From positions 1 through 33,048 of the forward strand of contig JBJXFX010000037.1 in assembly GCA_046152925.1 (NCBI GenBank): a stretch of 33,048 bases of DNA, read 5' to 3'. The stretch's first letter is position 1, and the number at the start of each line of letters is the position of its first letter. The position numbers and the translations under genes were made by a program. Below the pieces are notes generated by a model. That model was given only the letters and a program-made list of their open reading frames with translations. It ran no database searches and was not told where the DNA came from. Origin of the DNA: CAMAUF01 sp046152925. Its GTDB lineage: Bacteria; Chloroflexota; Dehalococcoidia; Tepidiformales; Tepidiformaceae. Below, piece after piece: positions 14,509-22,518 of the stretch.

Positions 14509-16749
14509 CTACGGCTTCTGCAGGTCCCGCCAGGAGGACTTCGGCTTCGAGTCCACGGTGAGCCGGCGCTGGACGCGCTGGCGCCGGCGGCCTGGGTCGA
14601 GCCGCTTCACGAGGTACCACGCACCGACCGTGATGCCACACATGCCGGCGCTGAGGACGGCGAGCCGCCAGAGCCCCCGGCCCTGGGCGTCGGTCCACGT
14701 GTTGTAGGCGGCCTCCGAGAGTTGGAGCGATTTGCCATACTCGCCGGCTTCAAAGGCCGCCTCGGCCGCGGCCACGTCGCCCGCGGGGTCCGTCCACATC
14801 AGCCCGATCTTCTTGAAGAAGCTCGGTTCGAATTCCTGCTCAGTCTTCTTGGCCAACGCGAGCATCTTGCTCGAGGCGTCCTTGTTGAACCGAACCGTTG
14901 TGGACCCGGCAGCCAGCGACTTCGCCTCCGAAAGCTTCCCCTCGCTGAACTTCACGCGTGCCTCGTCGAGCCGTGTGCGGGCGTCGTCGTCCGCGGGCTG
15001 GTTCGCGAGCGCCGTAGTCGCTGTCCTGATCGAGTCGAGCGACTGGCGGACATCCTGAAGGAGGCGTTCGAGGTCGCTGAGGCTCCCCTTGGACCAGGTG
15101 TCTACGACCGTTTGCACCGGGACGACGAGTTCGTCGCCACGGATCTTGTCGACCAAGTCCACGTATTCCGCGGTCAGCGTGTCCATCTGCTGGACCTGGC
15201 CAGCGATCGGCTTGAATTGCCAGTTCCGGAGGTTCGCCTCCACGTCGGTCGGCCAGCCAACGAAGCCCCAGTCGGCGACCTTGGCGGCGACTGGCTTCAG
15301 TAGGTCGTAGGCAACGCGCCGCTCGCGGATAAGCGGCTCCGCGGTCTGGCGCTGGAACACCCAGGTGAGGTAGAGCTCATCGAGGTTCGCGCCGCTGAGG
15401 CGCTCGCTGGTGTCCATGAACCAGCGGCCGTCGAGCGGCAGCCGAGCCTCGTCGTCGTCCATCGCCGCGAGCACGGCCATCATCTTCTCGCGCCCACCAA
15501 CGGCCTTTTCGAGTTCGAGGAAGAACGAACCAGACTTGCCGTACCAGTAGAACGAGTCGAAGACCTCCGAACCTTCGTACCAGGTGGCGATCGGGTCCTT
15601 GTAGGGCAGATTCTGCCAGGCCCAATCCCGAGTCTTGACGCCCAGTTCGGGGGCAAGCGACCTCGTCGCATACTCGGCGAGCCCTTCCCAGAGCCACGGG
15701 CGCGTGAGGTTGTGGCCGGCCCATTGGTGGGCGAGCTCGTGGATCGTGACTTCTTTGTCGAGCTGTGGCTGATTCGGGATGTGGCGCAAGAGGACTTCGC
15801 CCTTCGAGGGGAATGCGATCCCGGCTGCGCCGATCACCGCGATGAAGTACGACTCCTTCATGACGATCGTGTCGTGTTCGTAGGGGAAGCCAAAAAGCGC
15901 CTCAAGCTTGGGCATCGCTTCGAGCGCGACGGGGAAGACGGACTTCGCCCAGGCCTCGCTGCGCGTGAAGTAGCGCAGCTGGACTTTCACGGTCCCGCGT
16001 TGGAGCGCGACTTCGCCTTCCATCACGCCCCGCTTCGACTGGTCGGTGATCGATTGGGTGTAACCGCTCTGGTAGTAGAGGAACTTCGCGCGGCAGGCGT
16101 CGTCCAGGTTGGCGCAGCGTTCGAGGGTCTTGGCGTCTTCGCCGGCGAGGGCGACAAGCGTGGTTTCGCCGCAGACCCAGCGCTCCATGTCCGCGTCTTT
16201 GACCTCGCTTGGCTGCTTCGCGACGAGGACGCAGCCGGGCTCGACGACGTTCTCCGCCGTCTTGGGAAGGTCCAGGAAGACGAACGCGCCGGGGCCCTGG
16301 TGAACGAAGAAGGAGCCGATCGCGCCGGGTTCGAACCGGGTATAGGTCTGGGTCTGGTTCGGCACGCTATAGGTCATCTCGACCTTGGTCCGCCGCCCCG
16401 CCTTGAGGGTGGCCGGGAGGTCAAAACGGACGACTGTGGACACCAGCTCGCCGGTGCTGTCGATGCGCGGCTCCGTGCGGGTCTTGATCTCCGCGCCGTC
16501 GTACGTGACAACGATGCCGGTCGCCTTCGGCATGGCGTACAGCCACATGCTGCGAAGGTCAGAGTTCGCGAGGACTTCGCCCTCCATCCGGACGGTCGCC
16601 GTCCCATTCGGGACGTCGAGCTTGTAGTACGTGTCGGAGAGGACGGCGAAGGGGCCTTCCGCGCGGGCCCGGTCTGGGAAAAGCAGCACGGGGCCAAGTA
16701 CGGCAGCGAGGATCAGAAGCCAAGCGGCGAAGGGCGCGCGGATCGTCAT
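14509..16749 (-). CDS. Secreted, C-terminally anchored gluzincin metallopeptidase (M1-like, peptidase MA superfamily)
   Basis: The protein has 746 residues. An N-terminal signal peptide ends near ARA-EG (residue 30). A beta-rich region follows, then the zinc site HELAH (H337, E338, H341) in VTIHELAHQWAGH. The third ligand is probably E359 in EGLAEY, 18 residues after H341 and one fewer than in classical M1 enzymes. Residues about 560-680 are predominantly helical and charged. A single hydrophobic segment near residue 705 (LAVLSAGMCGITVGAWYL) and a basic tail suggest anchoring with the catalytic part outside. Cysteines C173, C193, C212 and C219 could form disulfides. It is probably a peptidase acting on external peptides; the substrate is unknown. 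A terminator separates it from the upstream MarR gene. Confidence 0.85.
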   Translation of the reverse strand: MTIRAPFAAWLLILAAVLGPVLLFPDRARAEGPFAVLSDTYYKLDVPNGTATVRMEGEVLANSDLRSMWLYAMPKATGIVVTYDGAEIKTRTEPRIDSTGELVSTVVRFDLPATLKAGRRTKVEMTYSVPNQTQTYTRFEPGAIGSFFVHQGPGAFVFLDLPKTAENVVEPGCVLVAKQPSEVKDADMERWVCGETTLVALAGEDAKTLERCANLDDACRAKFLYYQSGYTQSITDQSKRGVMEGEVALQRGTVKVQLRYFTRSEAWAKSVFPVALEAMPKLEALFGFPYEHDTIVMKESYFIAVIGAAGIAFPSKGEVLLRHIPNQPQLDKEVTIHELAHQWAGHNLTRPWLWEGLAEYATRSLAPELGVKTRDWAWQNLPYKDPIATWYEGSEVFDSFYWYGKSGSFFLELEKAVGGREKMMAVLAAMDDDEARLPLDGRWFMDTSERLSGANLDELYLTWVFQRQTAEPLIRERRVAYDLLKPVAAKVADWGFVGWPTDVEANLRNWQFKPIAGQVQQMDTLTAEYVDLVDKIRGDELVVPVQTVVDTWSKGSLSDLERLLQDVRQSLDSIRTATTALANQPADDDARTRLDEARVKFSEGKLSEAKSLAAGSTTVRFNKDASSKMLALAKKTEQEFEPSFFKKIGLMWTDPAGDVAAAEAAFEAGEYGKSLQLSEAAYNTWTDAQGRGLWRLAVLSAGMCGITVGAWYLVKRLDPGRRRQRVQRRLTVDSKPKSSWRDLQKP

Positions 16750-16806
16750 ATCGACAGGTTCGGCGCTCGGGTGGCGGCGGCGCAGGGTGAGCGGGCCGGG
16801 GAAAAA

Positions 16807-16826
16807 ACGCAGCCTTACGGTTGCGC
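16807..16826 (-). terminator. Terminator overlapping the marR-like stop codon
   Basis: On the minus strand, GCGCAACC, the tetraloop GTAA and GGCTGCGT (one A/C mismatch, one G-U pair) are followed by a T-run (16802-16807). The gene's TAA stop lies in the loop. Confidence 0.75.
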
Positions 16827-17294
16827 GCGGTCCGCTTGGAGGTCTTTGGCGCGGACGGCGCTGCCAGCGCGAATCAGGAGTTCGAATGCCGAGGTCAGTT
16901 GGTTCAGCTCGGGGTCGGAAAGCCCGTCGACCAAGTGGCAGACGTAGTCGTAGCCTTCTTGGCCAATCGTGTCGACGATGTTGCGGCCGCGTTCCTCGAG
17001 CCAGATGCTGATGCCACGGCGGTCATTTACCGAGATTTCGCGGCGCAAGAACCCACCACGTTCGAGGCGGTCCAGCAGTGCGGAAACCGACGGGCGCGTG
17101 ACATAGAGCCGGTCGGCGAGGTCCGCGTTTGAGAGGCCTGGTTCTTCGGCGACGAAGGCGAGCAGGCGCAGCTGGGTCACTGTCAGCCCGGCTGCGTCCC
17201 AGTAGCGCAGGCGGATAGCGTCCATCAGCGCGCTCGCCTGGCTAAAGGTGCTCACGACCTGGTCCACTGAAGCACGCGGATGCGGTTTCCTCAT
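16815..17294 (-). CDS. MarR-family transcriptional regulator
   Basis: The 159-residue winged-helix dimer is of the MarR type. LTVTQLRLLAFVAEEPGLSNADLADRL, in segments, gives the helix-turn-helix. VTRPSVSALLDRLERGGFL is the recognition helix, and REISVNDRRGISIWLEERG is the wing with its conserved D-R-R. The ATG at 17294 is preferred over an upstream start at 17345, because homology starts after it and a TATAGT box (17304-17309) ends only nine bases before it. This could mean a leaderless or very short-leader mRNA. It is divergent from the luciferase-like monooxygenase gene, so it may control that gene and itself in response to a small aromatic or lipophilic ligand; this is inference. Confidence 0.9.
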   Translation of the reverse strand: MRKPHPRASVDQVVSTFSQASALMDAIRLRYWDAAGLTVTQLRLLAFVAEEPGLSNADLADRLYVTRPSVSALLDRLERGGFLRREISVNDRRGISIWLEERGRNIVDTIGQEGYDYVCHLVDGLSDPELNQLTSAFELLIRAGSAVRAKDLQADRAQP

Positions 17295-17303
17295 GAGGGC
17301 GCG

Positions 17304-17309
17304 ACTATA
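17304..17309 (-). promoter_or_regulatory. Possible -10 element for the marR-like gene
   Basis: TATAGT on the minus strand lies nine bases before the ATG. The -35 is poor (TAGGCC at about 18 nt). It would imply a nearly leaderless transcript. Confidence 0.35.
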
Positions 17310-17435
17310 CGCCGCCGAAGGCAAGTGGCCTACGGCCAACCACATGGGCTTTACTCGTTAGCATGGGACGAAAGGACGGTCGCTCGCTCACCAGCGTTCT
17401 TGCTACACTCCGGCGACGCCAAGAGGAGGCCCGCC

Positions 17436-18725
17436 GTGAAGTTCGGGATTTTCTACGAGCACCAACTCCCCCGCCCCTGGTCCGACGGCATCGAGCTCAA
17501 GCTCTTCCAAGACGCCCTTTCCCAAATCGAGCTCGCCGACCGCCTCGGGATCGACCATGCGTGGGAGGTCGAGCATCACTTCTTGGAGGAGTACAGCCAC
17601 TCGTCCGCGCCGGAAGTCTTCCTCGCGGCGGCGAGCCAGCGGACGAAGCGCATCCGGCTCGGACACGGCATTGTCCTGATGCCGCCGGGGTACAACCACC
17701 CGGCACGTATCGCCGAGCGGATCGCGACGCTCGACCTCGTTTCGAACGGCCGCGTCGAGTTCGGCACGGGCGAATCAGCCTCGCGGGCCGAGCTCGAGGG
17801 TTACCAAATCAACCCCGGCGAGCGGCGAGCGATGTGGCGCGAAACCGTGGAGCAGGTCTGCAACATGCTCGCCATGGACCCGTACCCTGGTTACGAAGGC
17901 AAGTACTTTTCGATGCCGATGCGGAACGTCGTGCCAAAGCCGGCGCAGCGGCCGCACCCGCCGCTCTGGGTTGCCTGCTCGAATCGCGAGACCATCCATC
18001 TTGCGGCGCAGCTCGGGATTGGCGCGCTGACCTTCGCCTTCATCGACCCCGCGGAGGCCAGCCACTGGGTGAAGGACTACTACGACACCTTCAAGAACGA
18101 GTGCGTGCCGATCGGCCACACGGTGAACCCGAACATCGCGATGGTGACGAGCTTTAGCTGCCACCCGAACGAAGACGAGGCGCGCCGCCGTGGTCTCGAT
18201 GGCTTCCGCTTCTTCCAGTTCGCGCTCGGCCACCACTACAGCTTTGGCATGCACAAGCCGGGCCGGAGCGACATCTGGAAGAAGTACGAGGCCGTCCGCG
18301 ATGCGATCGGCACCGACGCGCTCGGCGGCGGCACCGGCGGGATCGGGACGCCCGAGCAGCTCCGCACCCACCTTCGGCAGTTCGCAGATGCCGGCGTGGA
18401 CCAGACCGTCTTCATCCAGCAAGGCGGCAAGAACGTCCACGAGCACATCTGTGAGTCGCTGGAGCTGTTCGCGGCCGACGTGATGCCCGAGTTCAAGGAA
18501 CGCGAGGCCGAGCGCCAGCGAGCCAAGGACGCGGAGCTCGCGCCGTACGTGGAGGCGGCCTTCAAGCGAAAACAGTGGATGCAGTCCGTGGCCGACGGCG
18601 ACATCCCGGAGTATCCCGCTTACGGCTTCCAAATTGCCGAAGTCGACCTCGAATCCATGCCCGAAGCGAACCGCCGGCGCTTCCTCCAGATGAAGAAGCT
18701 CCGGGAAATCGCCGCCAAGGCCTGA
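17436..18725 (+). CDS. Luciferase-like flavin-dependent monooxygenase (LLM class)
   Basis: The 429-residue TIM-barrel enzyme is likely to use reduced FMN or F420 with oxygen. The bacterial luciferase signature is visible as KFGIFYEHQLP, then ADRLGIDHAWEVEHHFLEEYSHSSAPEVFLAAASQRT, in segments, then RIRLGHGIVLMPPGYNHPARIAER and the strand GRVEFGTGES. Length is somewhat above the common 330-380 owing to a charged C-terminal extension from about residue 345. The GTG at 17436 is supported by AAGAGGAGG eight bases upstream; an extension to 17280 runs over the divergent promoter region. Such enzymes oxidise organosulfur compounds, ketones, alkanes or xenobiotics. The divergent MarR gene suggests substrate-induced expression, but the substrate cannot be named. 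Confidence 0.9.
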   Translation: MKFGIFYEHQLPRPWSDGIELKLFQDALSQIELADRLGIDHAWEVEHHFLEEYSHSSAPEVFLAAASQRTKRIRLGHGIVLMPPGYNHPARIAERIATLDLVSNGRVEFGTGESASRAELEGYQINPGERRAMWRETVEQVCNMLAMDPYPGYEGKYFSMPMRNVVPKPAQRPHPPLWVACSNRETIHLAAQLGIGALTFAFIDPAEASHWVKDYYDTFKNECVPIGHTVNPNIAMVTSFSCHPNEDEARRRGLDGFRFFQFALGHHYSFGMHKPGRSDIWKKYEAVRDAIGTDALGGGTGGIGTPEQLRTHLRQFADAGVDQTVFIQQGGKNVHEHICESLELFAADVMPEFKEREAERQRAKDAELAPYVEAAFKRKQWMQSVADGDIPEYPAYGFQIAEVDLESMPEANRRRFLQMKKLREIAAKA

Positions 18726-18827
18726 GAGCGAGCGGGCTTACCGGGACCTGCCGCCGCGTTGGACTACGGTGATCCCAGAGGCGGCGCGCACCCTCTCCCA
18801 GCGGAGGCGGCGCGCCGATTCTGAAGA

Positions 18828-18845
18828 AGAGGCGCTTGCGCCTCT
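18828..18845 (+). repeat. Perfect 8-bp inverted repeat upstream of the first four-Cys gene
   Basis: AGAGGCGC, TT, GCGCCTCT, ending 10 nt before the proposed GTG start. The ribosome site GGAG overlaps just downstream. It may be a leader hairpin. If the alternative GTG at 18769 is the start, it is coding. Confidence 0.5.
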
Positions 18846-18855
18846 GGAGCACACC

Positions 18856-19053
18856 GTGGACCCCGAAGCTCTGCGCATCTGCGGACACTGCGCGCAACGC
18901 TACTCGTGGCGGCGTTCGACGAGCCGCGCCCTGAAGATGACGTTCTGCACCGCGCTCTGCGAGCGTGGCGCGCTCGGATTCACCTTGGAGACGCTCCTTC
19001 TCTCGCCGATCCGCGTCCTCAAGCCCGAATGGCGGACGCTGCTTCAGGCTTAA
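18856..19053 (+). CDS. Four-cysteine mini-protein A (probable zinc finger)
   Basis: The 65-residue product contains CGHC, then YSWRR, LKMTFC and ALCERG: two CxxC-like pairs (C9, C12 and C31, C35) suited to one zinc ion. The helix GFTLETLL follows. It is paralogous to the gene at 19203. The GTG at 18856 has GGAG six bases upstream; an earlier in-frame GTG (18769) would add 29 low-complexity residues. No named family is recognised. The fold may be a treble-clef or zinc ribbon, perhaps binding nucleic acid or a partner protein. It is placed between the monooxygenase and its paralogue. Confidence 0.7.
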   Translation: MDPEALRICGHCAQRYSWRRSTSRALKMTFCTALCERGALGFTLETLLLSPIRVLKPEWRTLLQA

Positions 19054-19202
19054 GCCGGAGGCGAGTCCGCGCCAATCCTGAGACGATTAGGCGGCGTAAG
19101 GATCACCTTCCGCGCAGTTAGTGGCGTCACAAGCAGAGACGTTCTACGCTGGAAGTGCGCCCGAACTCATCCGAGCAAGGGACGTGGGAAGAGGGAACAA
19201 CG

Positions 19203-19430
19203 ATGACAGAGGTACCGATCGGCCCAGGTGCTCAAGGCATCAGCCTCAACAACATTAAAGTCTGCGCGCGCTGCAGCCTCCGCTATGACTGGCGGAAGTC
19301 GCCGACCACGCTGAAGATGACCTACTGCTCGTCATTGTGCGAAGCGGGCGACCTCGGCTTCACCCTCGAAGCGTTGCTCAAGATGAAGCTTCCGGCGAAG
19401 ACCGCCGAGGTCGAAGTCGCGGCGAAATAG
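19203..19430 (+). CDS. Four-cysteine mini-protein B (paralogue of A)
   Basis: The 75-residue product has the same core as protein A: CARC, YDWRK, LKMTYC, SLCEAG and GFTLEAL. The four cysteines, the WR pair, LKMT and GFTLE are shared, while the N-terminus (MTEVPIGPGAQGISL) and C-terminus differ. GAGGG lies eight bases before the ATG. About 150 nt separates it from A. Followed by a strong bidirectional terminator. Conservation of the tetracysteine core after duplication argues for metal binding. Function unknown. Confidence 0.8.
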   Translation: MTEVPIGPGAQGISLNNIKVCARCSLRYDWRKSPTTLKMTYCSSLCEAGDLGFTLEALLKMKLPAKTAEVEVAAK

Positions 19431-19456
19431 GCCAGCCCCTTCACTCGATTCAACCC

Positions 19457-19486
19457 AAAGAGGCCCGCGCATGCGCGGGCCTCTTT
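19457..19486. terminator. Bidirectional Rho-independent terminator
   Basis: A perfect 14-bp stem AAAGAGGCCCGCGC and its complement flank a 2-nt loop AT, with terminal AAA/TTT on both sides. It lies 26 nt after mini-protein B (plus) and 18 nt after the true end of the sulfurtransferase (minus), serving both. Confidence 0.92.
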
Positions 19487-19504
19487 CGTTGTGCTGACGG
19501 CGCC

Positions 19505-20341
19505 TCAGTCGAGGGTCAGCGGGGTGTCGTCGCGGTTGGCCCAATCGCGCATCGAGCCGTCGTAGACGCGGATGTCCTCATACCCGAGGAGCTCCAGGAC
19601 GAACGCTACGTGCGCCGCACGTATGCCTCCTTGTCAGTAGGTGACGGTCGCCTTGCCACGCACGATCCCGGCGGTGGCCAGCAGCCGTTCGCAGTCGTCG
19701 GCGGGCAGGAACCGGCGCGTGTCCGTCTTCTCGACGAGGTCCGTCCATTCCAGGTGCTTCGCCCCGGGGACGTGGCCGATGCGCTTGTTGCCACGGCTGT
19801 TCGAGCCATCCCACTCGCCTTGGCTGCGGGCGTCGAAGATCTGGCAACTCTCGTCGCCGACCGTCGCCATGAGGTCTTCGGCGGTCGCGTAGATCGGGCG
19901 GTTCGGCGTGGCGACGAAGGTGACAGGCTTCGCCCGCGTCGCATGGAAGGTCACGGGCCGGCCCTCGGTCAGCCAGCGATGCCAGCCACCATTGAGGACC
20001 TTCGTGTTCGTGTGGCCGTAGTACTTGAGGCACCACCAGAGTCGCGCGGCGACGAGCATGTTGTTGTCGTCGTAGGTCACAACGAGCGTGTCGTTCGTCA
20101 CGCCGAGCTGGCTCATCAACTTTTCGAAATCGGCCTGGGGCAGGATGAAGGTGCCGTGGTCGGCGCCCGGCGGCCCTTCTTCCTTGATGTAGAAGTGCAC
20201 GGGAAGCTGGACGGCGCCGGGGATGTGGGCCCGGCGGTACGCCTCCAGCGTGGCGCAGTCGATGATCCGGACGTTCGGGTCGTCCAGGTGCTCTGCGAGC
20301 CATCCGGGCTCGGCGAGCAACTCAGGCTTTGCGTACTCCAT
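19505..20341 (-). CDS. Selenocysteine-containing two-domain sulfurtransferase (rhodanese), TGA read through
   Basis: The 278-residue protein is read through an in-frame TGA at 19636-19634 as selenocysteine 236. Rhodaneses move sulfane sulfur from thiosulfate or mercaptopyruvate onto an active-site Cys in a loop such as CQGGIRA. Here the loop is Y-U-Q-G-G-I-R-A-A-H, with TGA exactly at the Cys. The N-terminal domain (1-130) is the usual inactive copy, with D91 at the matching spot (VVTYDDNN). The C-terminal domain (145-278) has QIFDARSQGEWDG, HVPGAKHLEW and, after the TGA, FVLELLGYEDIRVYDGSM. Total length is normal for the family; stopping at 19634 would lose the active site. GAGGAGG precedes the ATG at 20341. 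It is third in an operon after two proline peptidases. The alternative is a nonsense mutation of a Cys codon. Confidence 0.85.
19605..19626 (-). promoter_or_regulatory. Candidate bacterial SECIS hairpin
   Basis: On the minus strand, UACGUGC, loop GGC and GCACGUA form a perfect 7-bp stem, with the loop 18-20 nt after the UGA. Two more pairs form if one A is bulged. Position and a G-rich tip match bacterial SECIS elements, which sit inside the coding region just after UGA and recruit SelB. Confidence 0.7.
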
Positions 20342-20376
20342 CAAGACCTCCTCACGAGCGGACGTGGTTGGGCATC

Positions 20377-22518
20377 CTACGCGATCCCCAGGTTCTTCAG
20401 CAGGAAGCCAAGGACCTTCGATTCCTGGTCCTCCAGGCCCTTCTGGTCCCGCGGCATGTGCCGTTCTTCGGGGTAAATCAGCAACTCGTACGCCTTCGAT
20501 TCGTCCGCGAGGCGCTTCACGAGCCGCGCCGTGTGCCGGAAGTGCACGTTCTCGTCGATCATCCCGTGGACCACGAGCAACTGGCCTCGAAGCGCGGCCA
20601 CGTGGGTGAGCGGCGAACCGTCGCGATACCCGTGGGGGTTCAACTGCGGCGTCGACATGTAGCGCTCCGTGTAGGCCGTGTCGTAGCCGTCCCAGTGCGT
20701 CACCGGCGCGCCCGCAACGCCAACCTTGAAGACGTCGGGCTGCTTCAAGAGGCAGAGCAACGTCATGTAACCGCCGTAGCTCCAGCCGTAGACGCCCACG
20801 CGCGCGGGGTCGATGAAGTCGAAAGTCTTCGCCGCCCAGGCGACCGCGGCCGTTTGGTCGTCCACCTCCACCGTCCCCATGCGCAGATGCAGCCAGCCTT
20901 CGAAGGCGAGCCCGCGGTTCGCGCTTCCCCGGTTGTCGACGACGAGCACGGCGCAGCCTTGCCGGGCGAGGTACTGGGCCCGCATGTCGACCGTCATCCC
21001 CCAGGCGTCGATCACGCGCTGGGCGTGTGGGCCGCCGTAGACCGAGACGACGAGCGGCGCTTTCGCGCCAGCCGCCATGCCCACGGGACGGTAGAGCGCG
21101 CCATAGAGCACCGTCCTCCCGTCGGCTGCGGGCAGCGTGAAGAGGTCTGGCGGCGTCAGGCCGAGCTCGCCCGACGAGGCTCCCTCGTTGGCGAAGATCG
21201 TCGTCTCTGCGCTGGATTCGAGGTCGCGCAGCGCGACGCTCGGGGCGTGGTCGCGGCTCGTCGTCGTGAGCAAGAGCTTGCGACCGTCCCTCGAAAGGAC
21301 GCCGTCGTTCGTCCCAGCGCCGCTCGTGAGCCGCTCGACCGCTCCGCCTTCGAGCGAGACGCGATAGACATGGCGCTCGACCGGCGACTCCTTGGTCGCG
21401 GTGAAGTAGACGAGCCGGCGCTCCTCGTCGACGCCGACAACACTCGTCACGACCCAGTCGCCGGCCGTGAGCGGCAGGACCTCGGCCCCGCTCGCGCCGA
21501 ACCGGTACCGGTAGAGGTGACGGTAGCCGGTCCGTTCGCTCGACCAGAGCAGGTCGCCACCGTCGAGGAAGCGCTCTTGGTGTGACAGGTTGAGCCAAGG
21601 CGCGGTCCGCTCCTCAATGAGCAGTTCGCGCTCGCCGCCCGCGAACCCGTACAGGGAGAGCGCGTCCTGGGCGCGATTGAGCACTTGGACCGTCAGCTGG
21701 CCGGCCGGCGTCCAGGCGACGCTCGCGATGTAGATGTCGTCGTCCTCGCCGAACTCCCGCCAGGCGATGGCGCGCGATGCAACATCCACGACACCGAGCC
21801 TGAGCCTCGCGTTTGGCGCCCCAGCGAAGGGGTAGCGGTGATTCTCGACGTCGACCTCGTCCTTGCCCTGGTGCACGATTGGGTAGAGCGGGATGTGGCG
21901 CTCGTCGGCCTGGATGAAGGCGATCTTGCGCCCGTCAGGGCTCCACCAGAAGCCGCGGGAGCGATCCAGTTCCTCTTGGGCCATGAATTCCGCCAGGCCG
22001 TTGGTCAGTCCGTCCACGGCGTCGAACGTCAGCCGCTCCACGGTCTCGGCGAGCAAGTCGGCAACGTAGAGGTCGCCTTCGCGGACGAACCCAAGCTTCG
22101 TCCCGTCGGGATTGAGGCGGGGGTCGATCGCGCCGTCCGTCCCTTCGACTTTGAGCAGCGGTCCGCCGTCGCGCGAGACGCTGACGGCGCCACCGGCCGG
22201 CACGGCAAGGACCGGCTCCGCGGCGCTGTTGGCGAAGAAGTAGTCCGTTACGCCCTCTTCGCGGAGGCGCATGCGCTCGCGTCGCAGCTCTTCGTCGCGG
22301 CTGAAGGTCTGCTTCGGGGGCGGGCCCGCGAGGACGGTGCGCTCGCCGCTGGCGATGTCGTGGCGCCATAGACTGCGGACGAGGTTTCCCTCTCCGCTCA
22401 TGAGGTAGGTGACCGCCTGCGAGTCCGGCGTGAACCCGAGCCTTCCCGGCATGACGGCGCCCGGCCGCGGGTAGCGCGCGACATCGGCGATGGTGACCTG
22501 ATCGAACTGCTTGCTCAC
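20377..22518 (-). CDS. Dipeptidyl peptidase IV-like serine peptidase (S9)
   Basis: The 713-residue protein should release X-Pro dipeptides from peptide N-termini. The N-terminal beta-propeller (about 1-450) includes the Glu-rich recognition motif AQEELDRSRGFWWSPDG, typical of DPP-IV enzymes. The alpha/beta-hydrolase domain has GWSYGGY with S580, GMIDENVHF with D655 and ERHMP with H687, a complete triad. There is no obvious signal peptide, so it appears cytoplasmic. The GTG start at 22518 overlaps the stop of aminopeptidase P (GTGA), and the sulfurtransferase follows 35 nt later. With the M24 enzyme next door it would complete degradation of proline-containing peptides. Confidence 0.93.
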   Translation of the reverse strand: MSKQFDQVTIADVARYPRPGAVMPGRLGFTPDSQAVTYLMSGEGNLVRSLWRHDIASGERTVLAGPPPKQTFSRDEELRRERMRLREEGVTDYFFANSAAEPVLAVPAGGAVSVSRDGGPLLKVEGTDGAIDPRLNPDGTKLGFVREGDLYVADLLAETVERLTFDAVDGLTNGLAEFMAQEELDRSRGFWWSPDGRKIAFIQADERHIPLYPIVHQGKDEVDVENHRYPFAGAPNARLRLGVVDVASRAIAWREFGEDDDIYIASVAWTPAGQLTVQVLNRAQDALSLYGFAGGERELLIEERTAPWLNLSHQERFLDGGDLLWSSERTGYRHLYRYRFGASGAEVLPLTAGDWVVTSVVGVDEERRLVYFTATKESPVERHVYRVSLEGGAVERLTSGAGTNDGVLSRDGRKLLLTTTSRDHAPSVALRDLESSAETTIFANEGASSGELGLTPPDLFTLPAADGRTVLYGALYRPVGMAAGAKAPLVVSVYGGPHAQRVIDAWGMTVDMRAQYLARQGCAVLVVDNRGSANRGLAFEGWLHLRMGTVEVDDQTAAVAWAAKTFDFIDPARVGVYGWSYGGYMTLLCLLKQPDVFKVGVAGAPVTHWDGYDTAYTERYMSTPQLNPHGYRDGSPLTHVAALRGQLLVVHGMIDENVHFRHTARLVKRLADESKAYELLIYPEERHMPRDQKGLEDQESKVLGFLLKNLGIA

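Noticed and set aside
19634..19636. TGA as the true end of the sulfurtransferase gene
   Set aside because: It would delete the active-site loop and the last 42 conserved residues. The frame beyond it is intact and family-like, and the terminator fits the second stop at 19505. A mutation or read error is still possible but less likely given the hairpin.
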